Part shown: positions 17,782 to 26,789 of the stretch, in pieces
How the letters are laid out: each line of letters begins with the position of its first letter
Position numbering within the stretch: the first letter of the stretch is position 1
Assembly (NCBI RefSeq): GCF_000374405.1
Contig: NZ_KB894240.1
Coordinates: forward strand, 69,285 to 133,284
Source of the DNA: Riemerella columbina DSM 16469
GTDB lineage: Bacteria; Bacteroidota; Bacteroidia; Flavobacteriales; Weeksellaceae
Direction of reading: 5' to 3'
DNA: 64,000 bases
Position numbers and translations under genes: made by a program
The notes under the pieces: model-generated
Databases searched by the model: none
Told to the model about the DNA's origin: nothing
Seen by the model: the letters and a program-made list of their open reading frames with translations, nothing else

Positions 17782-18504
17782 TTACACAAATTCCGATTCA
17801 AAGACTTGGGTAAAGTGTTTTTTGATGCAGGTTTTTACTTCTTGCACCTCCTCTGGGCTAAAGGTTTTTTCCAATTCGCGCTGCATAGAAGTTACCGATT
17901 TATCTTTTATACCACATGGGATAATATATTCAAAATAGCGAAGGTCGGTATTCACATTTAATGCAAAGCCATGCATGGTTACCCACTTAGAAGTTTTTAC
18001 GCCCATAGCACAAATTTTTCTGGCATAAGGTTTCCCTACATCTAGCCAAACGCCTGTTTCCCCTGCCGAGCGTTCCCCTTTAATGCCATATTCTCCCAAT
18101 ACACGAATGATAACTTCCTCTAGACTACGCATATAAGCATGGATATCGGTTTTAAAATTATCTAAATCCAAAATAGGATAACCTACAATCTGCCCAAACC
18201 CATGATAAGTAATATCACCACCACGGTTGGTTTTTACAAAAGTAGCATTGATTTCCTTTAGCTTATCTTCATTAATCAGCATATTGTGTTCGTCACCACT
18301 TTTACCTAAAGTATAAACATGCGGATGCTCCACAAAAAGAAAGTGGTTAGGCGTCTTTTCCTGGATACCATCTTTGCGGTCTCTATTATTGAGTTTGATA
18401 TCAATAATGCTTTTCATCAATTGCTCTTGAAGCTCGAATGCAGACTGGTAATCTTTAAGACCTAAATCTTGAAACTGAAGGGTTTTATTTAGAATCGCGT
18501 TCAT
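17782..18504 (-). CDS. lipB: Octanoyltransferase LipB
   Basis: The 240-residue enzyme shows RGGDITYHGFGQIVGYP, AGETGVWLD, the catalytic lysine in ARKICAMG and the catalytic cysteine in the PCGI motif, all characteristic of LipB. It transfers octanoyl groups from acyl carrier protein to lipoyl domains of 2-oxoacid dehydrogenases. lipA is not in the window. The N-terminus (about 30 residues before the family core) is slightly long. A TATCTTTG box lies 20 bases upstream of its ATG. It is separated from secDF by that gene's terminator. Confidence 0.94.
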   Translation of the reverse strand: MNAILNKTLQFQDLGLKDYQSAFELQEQLMKSIIDIKLNNRDRKDGIQEKTPNHFLFVEHPHVYTLGKSGDEHNMLINEDKLKEINATFVKTNRGGDITYHGFGQIVGYPILDLDNFKTDIHAYMRSLEEVIIRVLGEYGIKGERSAGETGVWLDVGKPYARKICAMGVKTSKWVTMHGFALNVNTDLRYFEYIIPCGIKDKSVTSMQRELEKTFSPEEVQEVKTCIKKHFTQVFESEFV

Positions 18505-18524
18505 GAGAATGGTTTTGTTATGAG

Positions 18525-18532
18525 CAAAGATA
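18525..18532 (-). promoter_or_regulatory. Promoter -7 box (TATCTTTG) of lipB
   Basis: A perfect TAnnTTTG match ends 20 bases before the lipB ATG, just after the secDF terminator. The upstream TTG element is not evident. Confidence 0.5.
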
Positions 18533-18558
18533 AGGCTTTTTTAACTAAACTCAGCCCA

Positions 18559-18592
18559 TAAAAAATCCCCACTCTTATTAAAAGCGGGGATT
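18559..18592 (-). terminator. Terminator of secDF
   Basis: On the minus strand AATCCCCGCTTTT pairs with AAGAGTGGGGATT around a short loop, followed by TTTTTT. It lies 25 bases after the secDF stop. Confidence 0.9.
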
Positions 18593-18616
18593 CACTACTA
18601 ACCTATAAAAACATTA

Positions 18617-21496
18617 TTATTTAATGATATCTTTTTCTGTTTTCTTACCTTTTAAGAAATCGTAAGCCAATGCCGAAGCAATGAATATTGAGGAATAAGT
18701 ACCAAAACCAATACCCAATAGCAAGGCAAACATAAAGCCTCTTAAACTTTCTCCACCGAAGATAAAGATAGCTAAAATTACCATCAATACTGTAAATGAA
18801 GTATTGAATGTTCTACCTAAGGTACTACTAATAGAGTCATCAAACAACTTCGCCAAGCTGGTAGACTTTTTATCTCTTAGGAACTCACGGATACGGTCAA
18901 ATACAATTACGGTATCGTTAATAGAGTACCCTAGCACCGTCAATATCGCTGCGATAAAGTCTTGGTTGATTTCCATATTAAATGGCGATACTTTATAGAA
19001 TAATGAGTAAGCCCCAAGGATAATCACCGCATCGTGGAATAGTGCCGCCACCGCACCAAGAGAGAATTGCCATTTTCTAAATCTAAATAGGATATAGATA
19101 AAGATACCTATCAACGAAGCGATTACTGCAAAAGTACCTCCTGTTTTAATATCATCGGCTACGGTAGGTCCTACTTTGGTAGATGATACAATTCCTAAAT
19201 CGTCGCCTTCGGAAGTTTTAAATTGTTCTAAAGTATAGCCTGCTGGGAAATTTGCTTTTAAACCTTCGTATAGTTTAGCTTCTATTTCTTGGTCAGCCGC
19301 TAGAGATTCATCATCAATTTTATAATCGGTAGTGATTTTTAATTGGCTATTATTACCAAAAGTTTTTACATCTACCGAGTTATTCTTCCCTGATTTGGTT
19401 TGGAACAATTGTGATAAACTTTGCTCGGCTTGGGTGGCTTCCACAGGCTTATCGAACTTCACTACATAGTTTCTACCACCTTCAAAATCTACTCCTAGTT
19501 TAAAGCCATTCATTGCAATAGAAGCAATACTGATAATCATTAATATGATAGAAATAGCATAGGCAATTTTTCTTTTACCGATAAAATCAATCCATACATT
19601 TTTAAATATATTTTTAGTCGCTGCTGTCCATACAGATAAACCTTTGCCTTTATTAAGGCGGCTAAAAATCATCACTCTTGACAACAATACCGAAGTAAAG
19701 AATGTCATCAATAGACCGATAATTAAAGTGACTGCAAATCCTTGTATTGGTCCTGTACCAAATATATAAAGTACCACTGCGGTAAGTAAAGTCGTTAAAT
19801 GTCCATCGACAATGGCAGAAAGTGCGTGTTTAAATCCATCGGTATAAGCTTCTTTAATGCCTTTGCCTGCAAATAATTCTTCTTTGGTTCTTTCATAGAT
19901 AATCACATTGGTATCCACTGCCATTGCCATCGTCAGCACAATCCCTGCAATCCCTGGCAAGGTGAGTGTAGCATCTAAGGAATCCATAATTCCAAAGATA
20001 TAGAACAAGTTGATAATCATCGCGATTACCGCATAAACTCCTGCCCCACCATAGTAGAAAATAATATAGACTACAATAAAGATAAAGGCAATGATAAACG
20101 ACCACATTCCCGCTTCAATAGAGGCTTGACCTAATGAAGGCCCTACCACTTCTGATTGTACCAACTTGGCACTCGCAGGTAGTTTACCTGTATTTAATAC
20201 ATTTACTAAATCTTGAGCCTCGTCTTGAGTAAAATTACCCGAAATTTGTGTACGCCCGTTTGGAATAGCATTTACTACATTTGGTGCGGTGTATACTCTA
20301 TCATCTAAAGTCACGGCAACTGGCTTACCTACATTTTTCTCTGTAAGGATTTTCCAATCTTTAGTCCCTTCACTATCCATCTGCATATCCACGACTACTC
20401 TACCAATCTGGTCATAGTTGATATTGGCTTTTTCTACCGCTCCGTCTACTGGTGCTTTCCCCGTAATATTAGAACGGATGGCATACAATACCAAATGGTT
20501 TGGGTCGTTAGATTCTGGCTTATAGCCCCACATAAATTTGGTATACTTAATGTTCGCAGGACGCGCATCTATCGCTACGGCACTCTTTAATATTTTATTT
20601 ACCGCCGCAGTATCGCTTAATTTGATATTACCAACGCCGTTGCTTCTAAGTGAATTAATATTAAGCATATTAATAAAGTTGGTATTTTTAGCTACGCCCA
20701 TAGAGTCACCTTTAGCCATTACCAACTTAGACAATTGTTCAAAATAAGGTGCAACTTCTGGTACTTGCTGTACTTCCCAAAACTGAAGCTTTGCAGAAGT
20801 TTGAAGCATTTTCTTCACACGGTCGATATCCTTAGTTCCTGGCATTTCTACCAAAATTCTACCCGTCCCTGGTACACGCTGTACATTCGGTTGAGTTACC
20901 CCCATTTTATCGATACGCGTTCTGATGACTTCATAGGCAGAACCTACGGCATCGTCTATTTTTTTAGTAATGATTCTTTTTACCTCATCATTAGTAGTGT
21001 TGAATTTAATTTCGCCACTTAGTTTTTGAGTTCCAAAGACTTCTGGACTGGCTAATTTTACATTAGTTCCTTTCGCTTTATTGACCGCATCAAATTGGAT
21101 AAAGAAATCATCGATATAAGATTTTGTAGAGTTTTTCTGTGCTTGGTCGGTTCTATCTAACGCCTCCAGTAACACAGGATTTGAAGAATAATTCGCCAAA
21201 TCCATTACTAAATCTCTTTGGTTAATTTCTAATAATACATTGATTCCCCCTTTTAAATCTAGTCCCAACTTCATTTCGCGCTCTTTGGCATCGGTATAGT
21301 TGAGTTTGGTAAAGCCAAGATTGACGGTATCTTTAGAAAGCCTAGCGATTTCCTTTTGGTATTTTGCTTGGTTATCCCCTGCGATGGCTTTGGCTTCACT
21401 TTCAATCCTATTGACATAGAAAGTGGGCAAAAGTTCATTAAGACAGATTAGTCCTAAGATAATGGCTACAATGGTTATAAGTCCTTTTCCTTGCAT
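18617..21496 (-). CDS. secDF: Fused protein translocase subunit SecDF
   Basis: This 959-residue protein joins SecD and SecF in one chain, the usual arrangement in Bacteroidota. The SecD half has one N-terminal membrane segment, GLDLKGGINVLLEI near residue 77, a large periplasmic domain, and a five-helix block with the MAMAVDTNVIIYER motif. The SecF half repeats this with GVDFEGGRNYVVKFD and a second block with GYSINDTVIVFDRIRE. It uses the proton gradient to pull preproteins through SecYEG on the periplasmic side. Promoter-like TATATTTG upstream; strong terminator downstream; single-gene unit. Confidence 0.97.
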   Translation of the reverse strand: MQGKGLITIVAIILGLICLNELLPTFYVNRIESEAKAIAGDNQAKYQKEIARLSKDTVNLGFTKLNYTDAKEREMKLGLDLKGGINVLLEINQRDLVMDLANYSSNPVLLEALDRTDQAQKNSTKSYIDDFFIQFDAVNKAKGTNVKLASPEVFGTQKLSGEIKFNTTNDEVKRIITKKIDDAVGSAYEVIRTRIDKMGVTQPNVQRVPGTGRILVEMPGTKDIDRVKKMLQTSAKLQFWEVQQVPEVAPYFEQLSKLVMAKGDSMGVAKNTNFINMLNINSLRSNGVGNIKLSDTAAVNKILKSAVAIDARPANIKYTKFMWGYKPESNDPNHLVLYAIRSNITGKAPVDGAVEKANINYDQIGRVVVDMQMDSEGTKDWKILTEKNVGKPVAVTLDDRVYTAPNVVNAIPNGRTQISGNFTQDEAQDLVNVLNTGKLPASAKLVQSEVVGPSLGQASIEAGMWSFIIAFIFIVVYIIFYYGGAGVYAVIAMIINLFYIFGIMDSLDATLTLPGIAGIVLTMAMAVDTNVIIYERTKEELFAGKGIKEAYTDGFKHALSAIVDGHLTTLLTAVVLYIFGTGPIQGFAVTLIIGLLMTFFTSVLLSRVMIFSRLNKGKGLSVWTAATKNIFKNVWIDFIGKRKIAYAISIILMIISIASIAMNGFKLGVDFEGGRNYVVKFDKPVEATQAEQSLSQLFQTKSGKNNSVDVKTFGNNSQLKITTDYKIDDESLAADQEIEAKLYEGLKANFPAGYTLEQFKTSEGDDLGIVSSTKVGPTVADDIKTGGTFAVIASLIGIFIYILFRFRKWQFSLGAVAALFHDAVIILGAYSLFYKVSPFNMEINQDFIAAILTVLGYSINDTVIVFDRIREFLRDKKSTSLAKLFDDSISSTLGRTFNTSFTVLMVILAIFIFGGESLRGFMFALLLGIGFGTYSSIFIASALAYDFLKGKKTEKDIIK

Positions 21497-21531
21497 TTTC
21501 AGTAATTTACAACATTAAAAATTATAGTGGG

Positions 21532-21539
21532 CAAATATA
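21532..21539 (-). promoter_or_regulatory. Promoter -7 box (TATATTTG) of secDF
   Basis: TATATTTG fits TAnnTTTG and lies 35 bases upstream of the secDF ATG. No TTG at the ideal distance. Confidence 0.45.
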
Positions 21540-21578
21540 GTGTTTTTCAACCTAATAATAAATTTTATGGTTAATATT

Positions 21579-22934
21579 TTAAACCGTCATAGAAAACAAA
21601 CGGGTTTCTGGCGCTTTTCTTAGCATTCTTAAATCAAAAGACATGGCAATATTTCGGGTAAATGCACGCCCTTCTTCTGTGATTTTAATCCCATTATCGT
21701 AGATATTGACTAAACCATCTCGTTCCATTTCCTTTAGCTTTTCTAAGGTAACGGGCAGTTCTTCAAACCTCGTTTCTGCATCCCAAGAAGTTTCCAATTG
21801 ACACATGAGATTAAGGATATGTTTTCTGATGATTAAATCCTCATCGGTAAGGATGTGTCCTCTAAACACAGGGATTTTGCCTTCGTCTACTCTTTTTTGG
21901 TAAGTTTCCACCGTTTTTTCGTTTTGTGCAAAGGCATACCACGAATCCGAAATGGCACTCATCCCTAGTCCCACCATCAGTTGGGTTTTTCCAGAGGTAT
22001 AGCCCATAAAGTTTCTATGGATTTTTTTATTCACCATAGATTGGTAGAGCTCATCATGCTCCAAAGAGAAATGGTCCATTCCGATTTCCTTATAGCCTAA
22101 TTCCTCTAGCAACTGCTTGCCATTCTCATAGAGTTTACGCTTTTCCTCCCCGCTTGGCAAGTCGTTTTCATCAAAACCTCTTTGTCCCACACCTTTTATC
22201 CAAGGGACATGGGCATACGAATAAAATGCAATTCTATCGGGTTTTAGCGTCATGGTTTTTCTGATGGTATGCTCCATCTTTTCCCAATCGTGGAACGGTA
22301 GCCCAAAGACTAAATCGTGGGAAATACTTTCGTAACCAATTGCTCTAGACCATTGCGTTACTTGAGCCACTTTTTCAAACGGCTGTACTCTATTGATGGC
22401 TTTTTGAACTTTTTCATCATAATCTTGCACCCCAAAACTTACGCGGCGAAATCCTAAATCGTAAAGGGTTTGCAAATGTTCCTTAGTGGTATTGTTAGGA
22501 TGCCCTTCAAATGAAAACTCTGGTTTTTCTGCAACTTTGGCTTCGGATAAAATTTCTTCAATTAAGTATTTTAAATTTTCTGGTGAGAAAAAAGTAGGAG
22601 TCCCCCCTCCCAAGTGCAATTCTTTAATCGTAGGCGTTTCGGAAAATAATTTTAAGTAGAGTTTCCACTCTTTAATCACCGATTCTATGTAAGGTGTTTC
22701 TACCGAATGCTGCTTGGTAATCCTTTTGTGGCAAGCACAGAAAGTACAGAGTTGCTCACAAAATGGTAAATGGATGTAAATAGAAATCCCCTCGTGTGTG
22801 GATTCCTTAAAGGCTCTTACTACTGTTTCTTCCCATGCCTCGGCGGTAAATTTATCATCCTCCCAATAAGGCACTGTAGGATAAGAAGTGTAGCGTGGAC
22901 CAGGTATATTGTATTTGTCTACTAGCGAATTCAT
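21579..22934 (-). CDS. hemN: Oxygen-independent coproporphyrinogen III oxidase HemN
   Basis: I place the start at ATG 22934 (MNSLVDKYNIPGPRYTSYPT), which matches the family; an in-frame upstream extension of 26 residues is not conserved and crosses the promoter. The radical-SAM cluster is CEQLCTFC with Cys59, Cys63 and Cys66, followed by AC as in HemN rather than HemW. HLGGGTPTFF and the VSFGVQDYD motif follow. The enzyme oxidises coproporphyrinogen III to protoporphyrinogen IX in haem synthesis without oxygen. At 451 residues the length is normal. A TATTTTTG box ends four bases before the ATG. Confidence 0.95.
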   Translation of the reverse strand: MNSLVDKYNIPGPRYTSYPTVPYWEDDKFTAEAWEETVVRAFKESTHEGISIYIHLPFCEQLCTFCACHKRITKQHSVETPYIESVIKEWKLYLKLFSETPTIKELHLGGGTPTFFSPENLKYLIEEILSEAKVAEKPEFSFEGHPNNTTKEHLQTLYDLGFRRVSFGVQDYDEKVQKAINRVQPFEKVAQVTQWSRAIGYESISHDLVFGLPFHDWEKMEHTIRKTMTLKPDRIAFYSYAHVPWIKGVGQRGFDENDLPSGEEKRKLYENGKQLLEELGYKEIGMDHFSLEHDELYQSMVNKKIHRNFMGYTSGKTQLMVGLGMSAISDSWYAFAQNEKTVETYQKRVDEGKIPVFRGHILTDEDLIIRKHILNLMCQLETSWDAETRFEELPVTLEKLKEMERDGLVNIYDNGIKITEEGRAFTRNIAMSFDLRMLRKAPETRLFSMTV

Positions 22935-22938
22935 TTTG

Positions 22939-22946
22939 CAAAAATA
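22939..22946 (-). promoter_or_regulatory. Promoter -7 box (TATTTTTG) of hemN
   Basis: A perfect TAnnTTTG box ends four bases upstream of the hemN ATG, implying a leaderless or nearly leaderless message. Confidence 0.45.
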
Positions 22947-23123
22947 AGCAAAGATTTGAGAACGAATAGAAAAAATTATTCTTGGGGGATTTAAAATTAA
23001 AAAATAGGACATAGAAAGTATCTAAAATTCTGTTTATTGGGATTGAATATAAATTCTAAACATCATTTTATATATAATGGTGCTTTTTTTATTTTATGCG
23101 AATGGCTATTCCAATAAAAATCT

Positions 23124-23131
23124 TATTTTTG
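23124..23131 (+). promoter_or_regulatory. Promoter -7 box (TATTTTTG) of the YD-type lipoprotein gene
   Basis: TATTTTTG lies 14 bases before the ATG at 23146. The -33 region is T-rich without a clear TTG. Confidence 0.45.
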
Positions 23132-23145
23132 TAAAAAAATACATT

Positions 23146-24024
23146 ATGAAAAAACTATTTTTATCCCTATTCGTGGCAACAGCCTTAGTATCGTGCAACC
23201 GCGATAATGACGACCCTACAACAGAACAAGATGCACCGCTTCCTGTAAAGTTTATTTCTTACGATCACGAAAGTAAAAATGATAATACTCCAGAATCAAC
23301 TTCCAATTTAGAATATGATGGTAGTAAATTAATAAAAATGAGTAAAGTATATACTGTCAACGGCAAAACAAAAACAGATCACTCTATTATAAAATATGAC
23401 GGTAATTTAATTTCTTCTATTGATGATAGTGATGAATATGAGCAATACAAAACTGATTTTAAATACGATGCTAATGGCAATCTTATTGAGGAAACAACAT
23501 ACTCAGCTAGTAATAACAAAAAGTCTATTACAAAGACTATAATAAAATATGCTATTAGTGGTAAAACTATCAATGTGACTTCGAAAAGTGAGAACTATTA
23601 TGAAAATCAACTTAATAGTATAGAAAAAGGGAATTTAGTCTTTACATTAAATTCTAATAAACAAGTCATAAAAAAAGAAGGAACCCGCAATCGGACTTAT
23701 TTCGATTACAATGGCAACCCAATTGTTGATTCTCGATTTTCCACATATACTTATACATACGATGGGAAAAATGCTATTCTAAAGAATATAGCAGGAATGA
23801 AAAATTTATCCTACTCTGAATTTCTGTTAGATAATGAATTTGTAGGCTCTCTTGAAAATGTATTAAGCGAAAGTTTCGTGGAAAATAATGATAAAGATGA
23901 AACTAAATATGAAACTAAATATGAATATACTTATAACCAAAAGAATTACCCTATAAGTATTGATGTGTTTTATAATGGCAACTCTAAGAAAGCTAGAACA
24001 GTCAAAGTAGAATACAACAAATAG
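23146..24024 (+). CDS. Lipoprotein with YD-like repeats, unknown function
   Basis: ATG 23146 gives 292 residues with a lipoprotein signal peptide: KKLFLSLFVATALVSC, modified cysteine at about residue 17, then the acidic NRDNDD stretch seen in exported Bacteroidota lipoproteins. The mature part contains several short repeats of the type YDGSKL, YDGNLI, YDANGNLIEE, YNGNPIV and YTYDGKN, spaced about 25-40 residues apart, as in the beta-strand YD/RHS-like lipoproteins of this class. It is far too short to be an RHS toxin and has no C-terminal toxin domain. Likely at the cell surface or periplasmic face of the outer membrane; function unknown. A terminator follows. Confidence 0.8.
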   Translation: MKKLFLSLFVATALVSCNRDNDDPTTEQDAPLPVKFISYDHESKNDNTPESTSNLEYDGSKLIKMSKVYTVNGKTKTDHSIIKYDGNLISSIDDSDEYEQYKTDFKYDANGNLIEETTYSASNNKKSITKTIIKYAISGKTINVTSKSENYYENQLNSIEKGNLVFTLNSNKQVIKKEGTRNRTYFDYNGNPIVDSRFSTYTYTYDGKNAILKNIAGMKNLSYSEFLLDNEFVGSLENVLSESFVENNDKDETKYETKYEYTYNQKNYPISIDVFYNGNSKKARTVKVEYNK

Positions 24025-24043
24025 GATAAACCTCAACCCAAAC

Positions 24044-24075
24044 AAAAGCATCGTTTTTATAATGGTGCTTTTTTA
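24044..24075. terminator. Bidirectional terminator
   Basis: AAAAGCA pairs with TGCTTTT around a loop and has T runs on both strands. It separates the lipoprotein gene (plus) from the convergent Smr gene (minus), whose stop follows directly. Confidence 0.65.
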
Positions 24076-24567
24076 TTTCCATTCTACCCAAACCGAACCG
24101 GACTGATGGTAGAAAAAACCATCATCATCAAAGTCTAAATCGGCTTTGCTGCGCAAGATATCGTAAACCATTTGCTGAAGTATACCATCGCCAATGCCAT
24201 GGATGATTTCTAATTTTTTAATGCGGTGGGTACGGCAAAATTCTAAAGTGTCTTCTAATTTCTCCCTCTGGATAAGTAAACGCTCAAAACTTTCGTAAGC
24301 GTGAGGATCGTTCACTAATTGATCAAAATGCAAATCTAACACCAAATGCTTGGTTGTTTTTTTCTTAGCTTTTTTAGGTTGGGGTTCTGGCTTTTTTTCA
24401 ATCGGTACGGCTTGGTAAATTTCTGGTTTCACTATTACTACTTCATTTTTAGAGTAGAAATGCTTAAAACCATATTCATCTTGGAAGACTATTTCTTCCT
24501 CATGAATCGAGGTAATCACACCTCTTATCGCCTCGTCTATTACAGAAACCGTATCGCCTACTTTCAT
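24073..24567 (-). CDS. Smr-domain protein (MutS2 C-terminal-like)
   Basis: The 164-residue protein has an N-terminal SH3-like strand region (KVGDTVSVIDEAIRGVITSI), a basic proline/lysine linker (residues 58-72) and a C-terminal Smr domain with LDLH at 77-80 and HGIGDG at 123-128. Stand-alone Smr proteins bind nucleic acid and several are endonucleases that act on DNA or on mRNA in stalled ribosomes; the role of this one is not known. Its first four bases overlap the stop of the phosphoesterase gene (ATGA), so the two are translationally coupled. Confidence 0.85.
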   Translation of the reverse strand: MKVGDTVSVIDEAIRGVITSIHEEEIVFQDEYGFKHFYSKNEVVIVKPEIYQAVPIEKKPEPQPKKAKKKTTKHLVLDLHFDQLVNDPHAYESFERLLIQREKLEDTLEFCRTHRIKKLEIIHGIGDGILQQMVYDILRSKADLDFDDDGFFYHQSGSVWVEWK

Positions 24568-25058
24568 TTTTTACCCAGTTCTATGACTTCTAAATCCTTA
24601 ATGTCTTTGCCCTCAATTTTAAACCGCATCATCGTACGCATCTGATGCCATCCTTGCTTACCCGCTGCACCTGGATTAAGATGTAGTAAGGATAATGGGG
24701 CGTCATACATGGCTTTTAAAATATGTGAATGCCCACTAATAAATAACTGAGGGGTTTCCTTTGCCAATTCCCGCTTGGCTAAAAGTGTGTATTTATTAGG
24801 GTAGCCACCAATATGAATCATTAAAACTTCTACTTTTTCGCATTGGAAACGCAAGACTTCAGGGAAAATTTGCCTTACTTCGTTACCATCAATATTTCCA
24901 TAGACGCCACGCAATGGTTTTATCTTTTCTAGTTGTTCAATTACGGATATATTACCAAAATCACCTGCATGCCATATTTCATCTGCTTCTTTGGCATAGG
25001 ACAAAATCCTATCATCTATATAAGAGTGGGTATCTGAAAGTAAAAGTATCTGTTTCAC
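24564..25058 (-). CDS. YfcE-type metallophosphoesterase
   Basis: The 164-residue protein is a small calcineurin-like phosphoesterase: SDTH with Asp9 and His11, HAGDFGN at about 30-36, GNID at 54-57, a later MIHIGGYP and SGHSH. The YfcE/MJ0936 group hydrolyses phosphodiesters in vitro with manganese; natural substrates are unknown. It overlaps the Smr-domain gene by four bases. A structured repeat lies just upstream. Confidence 0.88.
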   Translation of the reverse strand: MKQILLLSDTHSYIDDRILSYAKEADEIWHAGDFGNISVIEQLEKIKPLRGVYGNIDGNEVRQIFPEVLRFQCEKVEVLMIHIGGYPNKYTLLAKRELAKETPQLFISGHSHILKAMYDAPLSLLHLNPGAAGKQGWHQMRTMMRFKIEGKDIKDLEVIELGKK

Positions 25059-25103
25059 AAAAAGGGTTTTAAATATTAATAATCCAATTGGCTACACGGT
25101 TCG

Positions 25104-25231
25104 TTGCGTGAGGGATAGAGGCGGCATCCTTTTTTGTCTGTCTGAGCTTAGCGAAAGGCTGACAAAAAAGATAGAGCCGAAAGCCCGACCCGAGTGGCTG
25201 CCTTAGCCTCGGCGAGGGGCACGCCCAAATC
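25104..25231 (+). repeat. Dispersed structured repeat, copy 3 of 3
   Basis: Reads TTGCGTGAGGGATAGAGGC, then a hairpin (CTTTTTTGTC pairing with GACAAAAAAG), AGATAGAGCCGAAAGCCC, GACCCGAG, and a closing GCGAGGGGCACGCCCAAATC. Ends GCGTG and CACGC can pair. It shares long exact blocks with copy 1 (2553-2666, opposite strand). It ends four bases from the stop codon of the minus-strand beta-helix lipoprotein gene. Confidence 0.8.
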
Positions 25232-25234
25232 GTT

Positions 25235-26629
25235 CTATTCCTGATAAGCTCCCAAATTCGGCTGATTGAGTCTGGACACTTTGGTAATATCCAACGGCAC
25301 TTGTTGGGCTACTACATTATTGCCCTTGCCACGCGCTGGCGACTGAGGTTGCAACCTCAAATTCATTTTTTCGATAAAACGATGGATGAATAGAGGGTCT
25401 TCATTTTTAATAGATTGCGTGATGTTCGGATTGCTGTCCCAAGCATAGCCCGCGTCCTTAGCACTATATTTGGTTAAAATATTTTGAAACTGATAATCAA
25501 ACACCTGACCGCTAGTAGGTTTCAAGACGATGGCATTATCCGTTTTGTTGTAAACGATGCTATTTTTAAGGGTTAAATTAAGAGGTGCATAAGTGGCTGG
25601 TTGGTCGCCATCTTTCCATTCGTTAGCCGCTTCTATGCCTAAACTTCCCTGCACAGACCCCATAGAAAAATAGTTGACTAATGTAGCGTGAAGCAATTCA
25701 TAATTGCCCCCTTTTACGATACCAATATTCGACTGCCCGCAATTGTTGACCACCAAGTTTTCGGCTTTTAAATCAGCATTGTTACCAAAAATGCCATAAT
25801 CTTGGAAGGTGTGAATGATGGTGTTTTTAAGATTTGCCTTAGCGTGATTAAGTTTTAATCCCGTATTGCCACCAAAAATTTTAGCGTAATTAATCTCAGC
25901 CAAAGCACCTTCTTCTAAACGGATACCGTTCCAATTGGCAGGAATAGTGTCGTATTTAGGGCTATTTTTCTCACCTCGGAAGAGGACTTCTTTTTTATAA
26001 TCGCCATTGACTTTTAGTACCGCATTTTTGGAAATTTTAAGTCCTGAATCTTTATAAAAATAAACCTTTGTCCCCTGCTCTATCGTTAAGGTTTTACCTT
26101 CTGCTACACTAAGTTCGCCCATAATAATTTTGGCTTTGTTATGAGTCCAAATCGTGTTTTGATCAATGGTTTTAGGTTGGTCTTTGGTAGATACAAAAAA
26201 CTCAGCATCTTGGACCACGGACATTAGCGTAACGCCTTTGGACGCATTACCAAACAACACCCTATCTATTTCCAACGCTTCTGGTGCATTGGCAACAGGC
26301 GCTACCTCTACAAATACATACAAACTATCCTTTTTTCTAAGCGGTATATTTTGAAACGATACCCCAGATTGTCCATCTACATTAATTTTGTACATAGAAT
26401 TTTGTCCTTTTTCTAAGGTAATCTGTGGAATTTTAATATCCTTATCGCTATCATTATAGACTTTAAAGGCGTAAGTTTCCGAGCGTACCTGACTGTACAC
26501 CGTATCTAAAACCAAAGTATCTTGTGAAAACCTCAGTGCCGATGCATCAGTAGTTTCAAAGTTTATATCTTCTCGACAAGAAGCCAGTAGCAGCCCTAGC
26601 GTCATGATTATTCCAAATATGAATCTCAT
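25235..26629 (-). CDS. Lipoprotein with predicted right-handed beta-helix
   Basis: The 464-residue protein has a lipoprotein signal peptide (MRFIFGIIMTLGLLLASC, cysteine at 18) followed by acidic residues. The first third is beta-sandwich-like; from about residue 170 the sequence shows a ladder of hydrophobic-asparagine repeats (WNGIRLEEGALAEINYAKI, GLKLNHAKANLKNTIIH, GIFGNNADLKAENLVVNNC) typical of right-handed parallel beta-helices. Such proteins often bind or degrade polysaccharide, but no catalytic residues can be assigned. Found widely in Flavobacteriia as an uncharacterised lipoprotein. It is transcribed alone and a structured repeat follows the stop. Confidence 0.8.
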   Translation of the reverse strand: MRFIFGIIMTLGLLLASCREDINFETTDASALRFSQDTLVLDTVYSQVRSETYAFKVYNDSDKDIKIPQITLEKGQNSMYKINVDGQSGVSFQNIPLRKKDSLYVFVEVAPVANAPEALEIDRVLFGNASKGVTLMSVVQDAEFFVSTKDQPKTIDQNTIWTHNKAKIIMGELSVAEGKTLTIEQGTKVYFYKDSGLKISKNAVLKVNGDYKKEVLFRGEKNSPKYDTIPANWNGIRLEEGALAEINYAKIFGGNTGLKLNHAKANLKNTIIHTFQDYGIFGNNADLKAENLVVNNCGQSNIGIVKGGNYELLHATLVNYFSMGSVQGSLGIEAANEWKDGDQPATYAPLNLTLKNSIVYNKTDNAIVLKPTSGQVFDYQFQNILTKYSAKDAGYAWDSNPNITQSIKNEDPLFIHRFIEKMNLRLQPQSPARGKGNNVVAQQVPLDITKVSRLNQPNLGAYQE

Positions 26630-26649
26630 TTTGAATCTTTTTTAAAGTT

Positions 26650-26657
26650 CAAAGATA
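26650..26657 (-). promoter_or_regulatory. Promoter -7 box (TATCTTTG) of the beta-helix lipoprotein gene
   Basis: TATCTTTG lies 20 bases upstream of the ATG at 26629, in the gap shared with the divergent L31 promoter. No TTG at the ideal distance. Confidence 0.45.
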
Positions 26658-26680
26658 ATTAATTTATTTATAAAAAAGTT

Positions 26681-26711
26681 TTTGTAGAATCAAAAAAATA
26701 TTCTATTTTTG
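26681..26711 (+). promoter_or_regulatory. Promoter of rpmE2
   Basis: TTTG (26681-26684) is followed after 19 bases by TATTTTTG (26704-26711), a full match to the Bacteroidota -33/-7 consensus. It lies about 80 bases upstream of the L31 start, leaving a long leader. Confidence 0.78.
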
Positions 26712-26789
26712 CAATCTAAATTTTTAGCACAAAGCGACGCCATTACACGCTTGTTAATCATTAAATTAAAGTTAAAAAAATTTCATAAG

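Noticed and set aside
23146-24024. RHS/YD-repeat polymorphic toxin
   Set aside because: The protein has only 292 residues, is a lipoprotein, lacks the RHS core boundary motif and any toxin domain, and no immunity gene follows.
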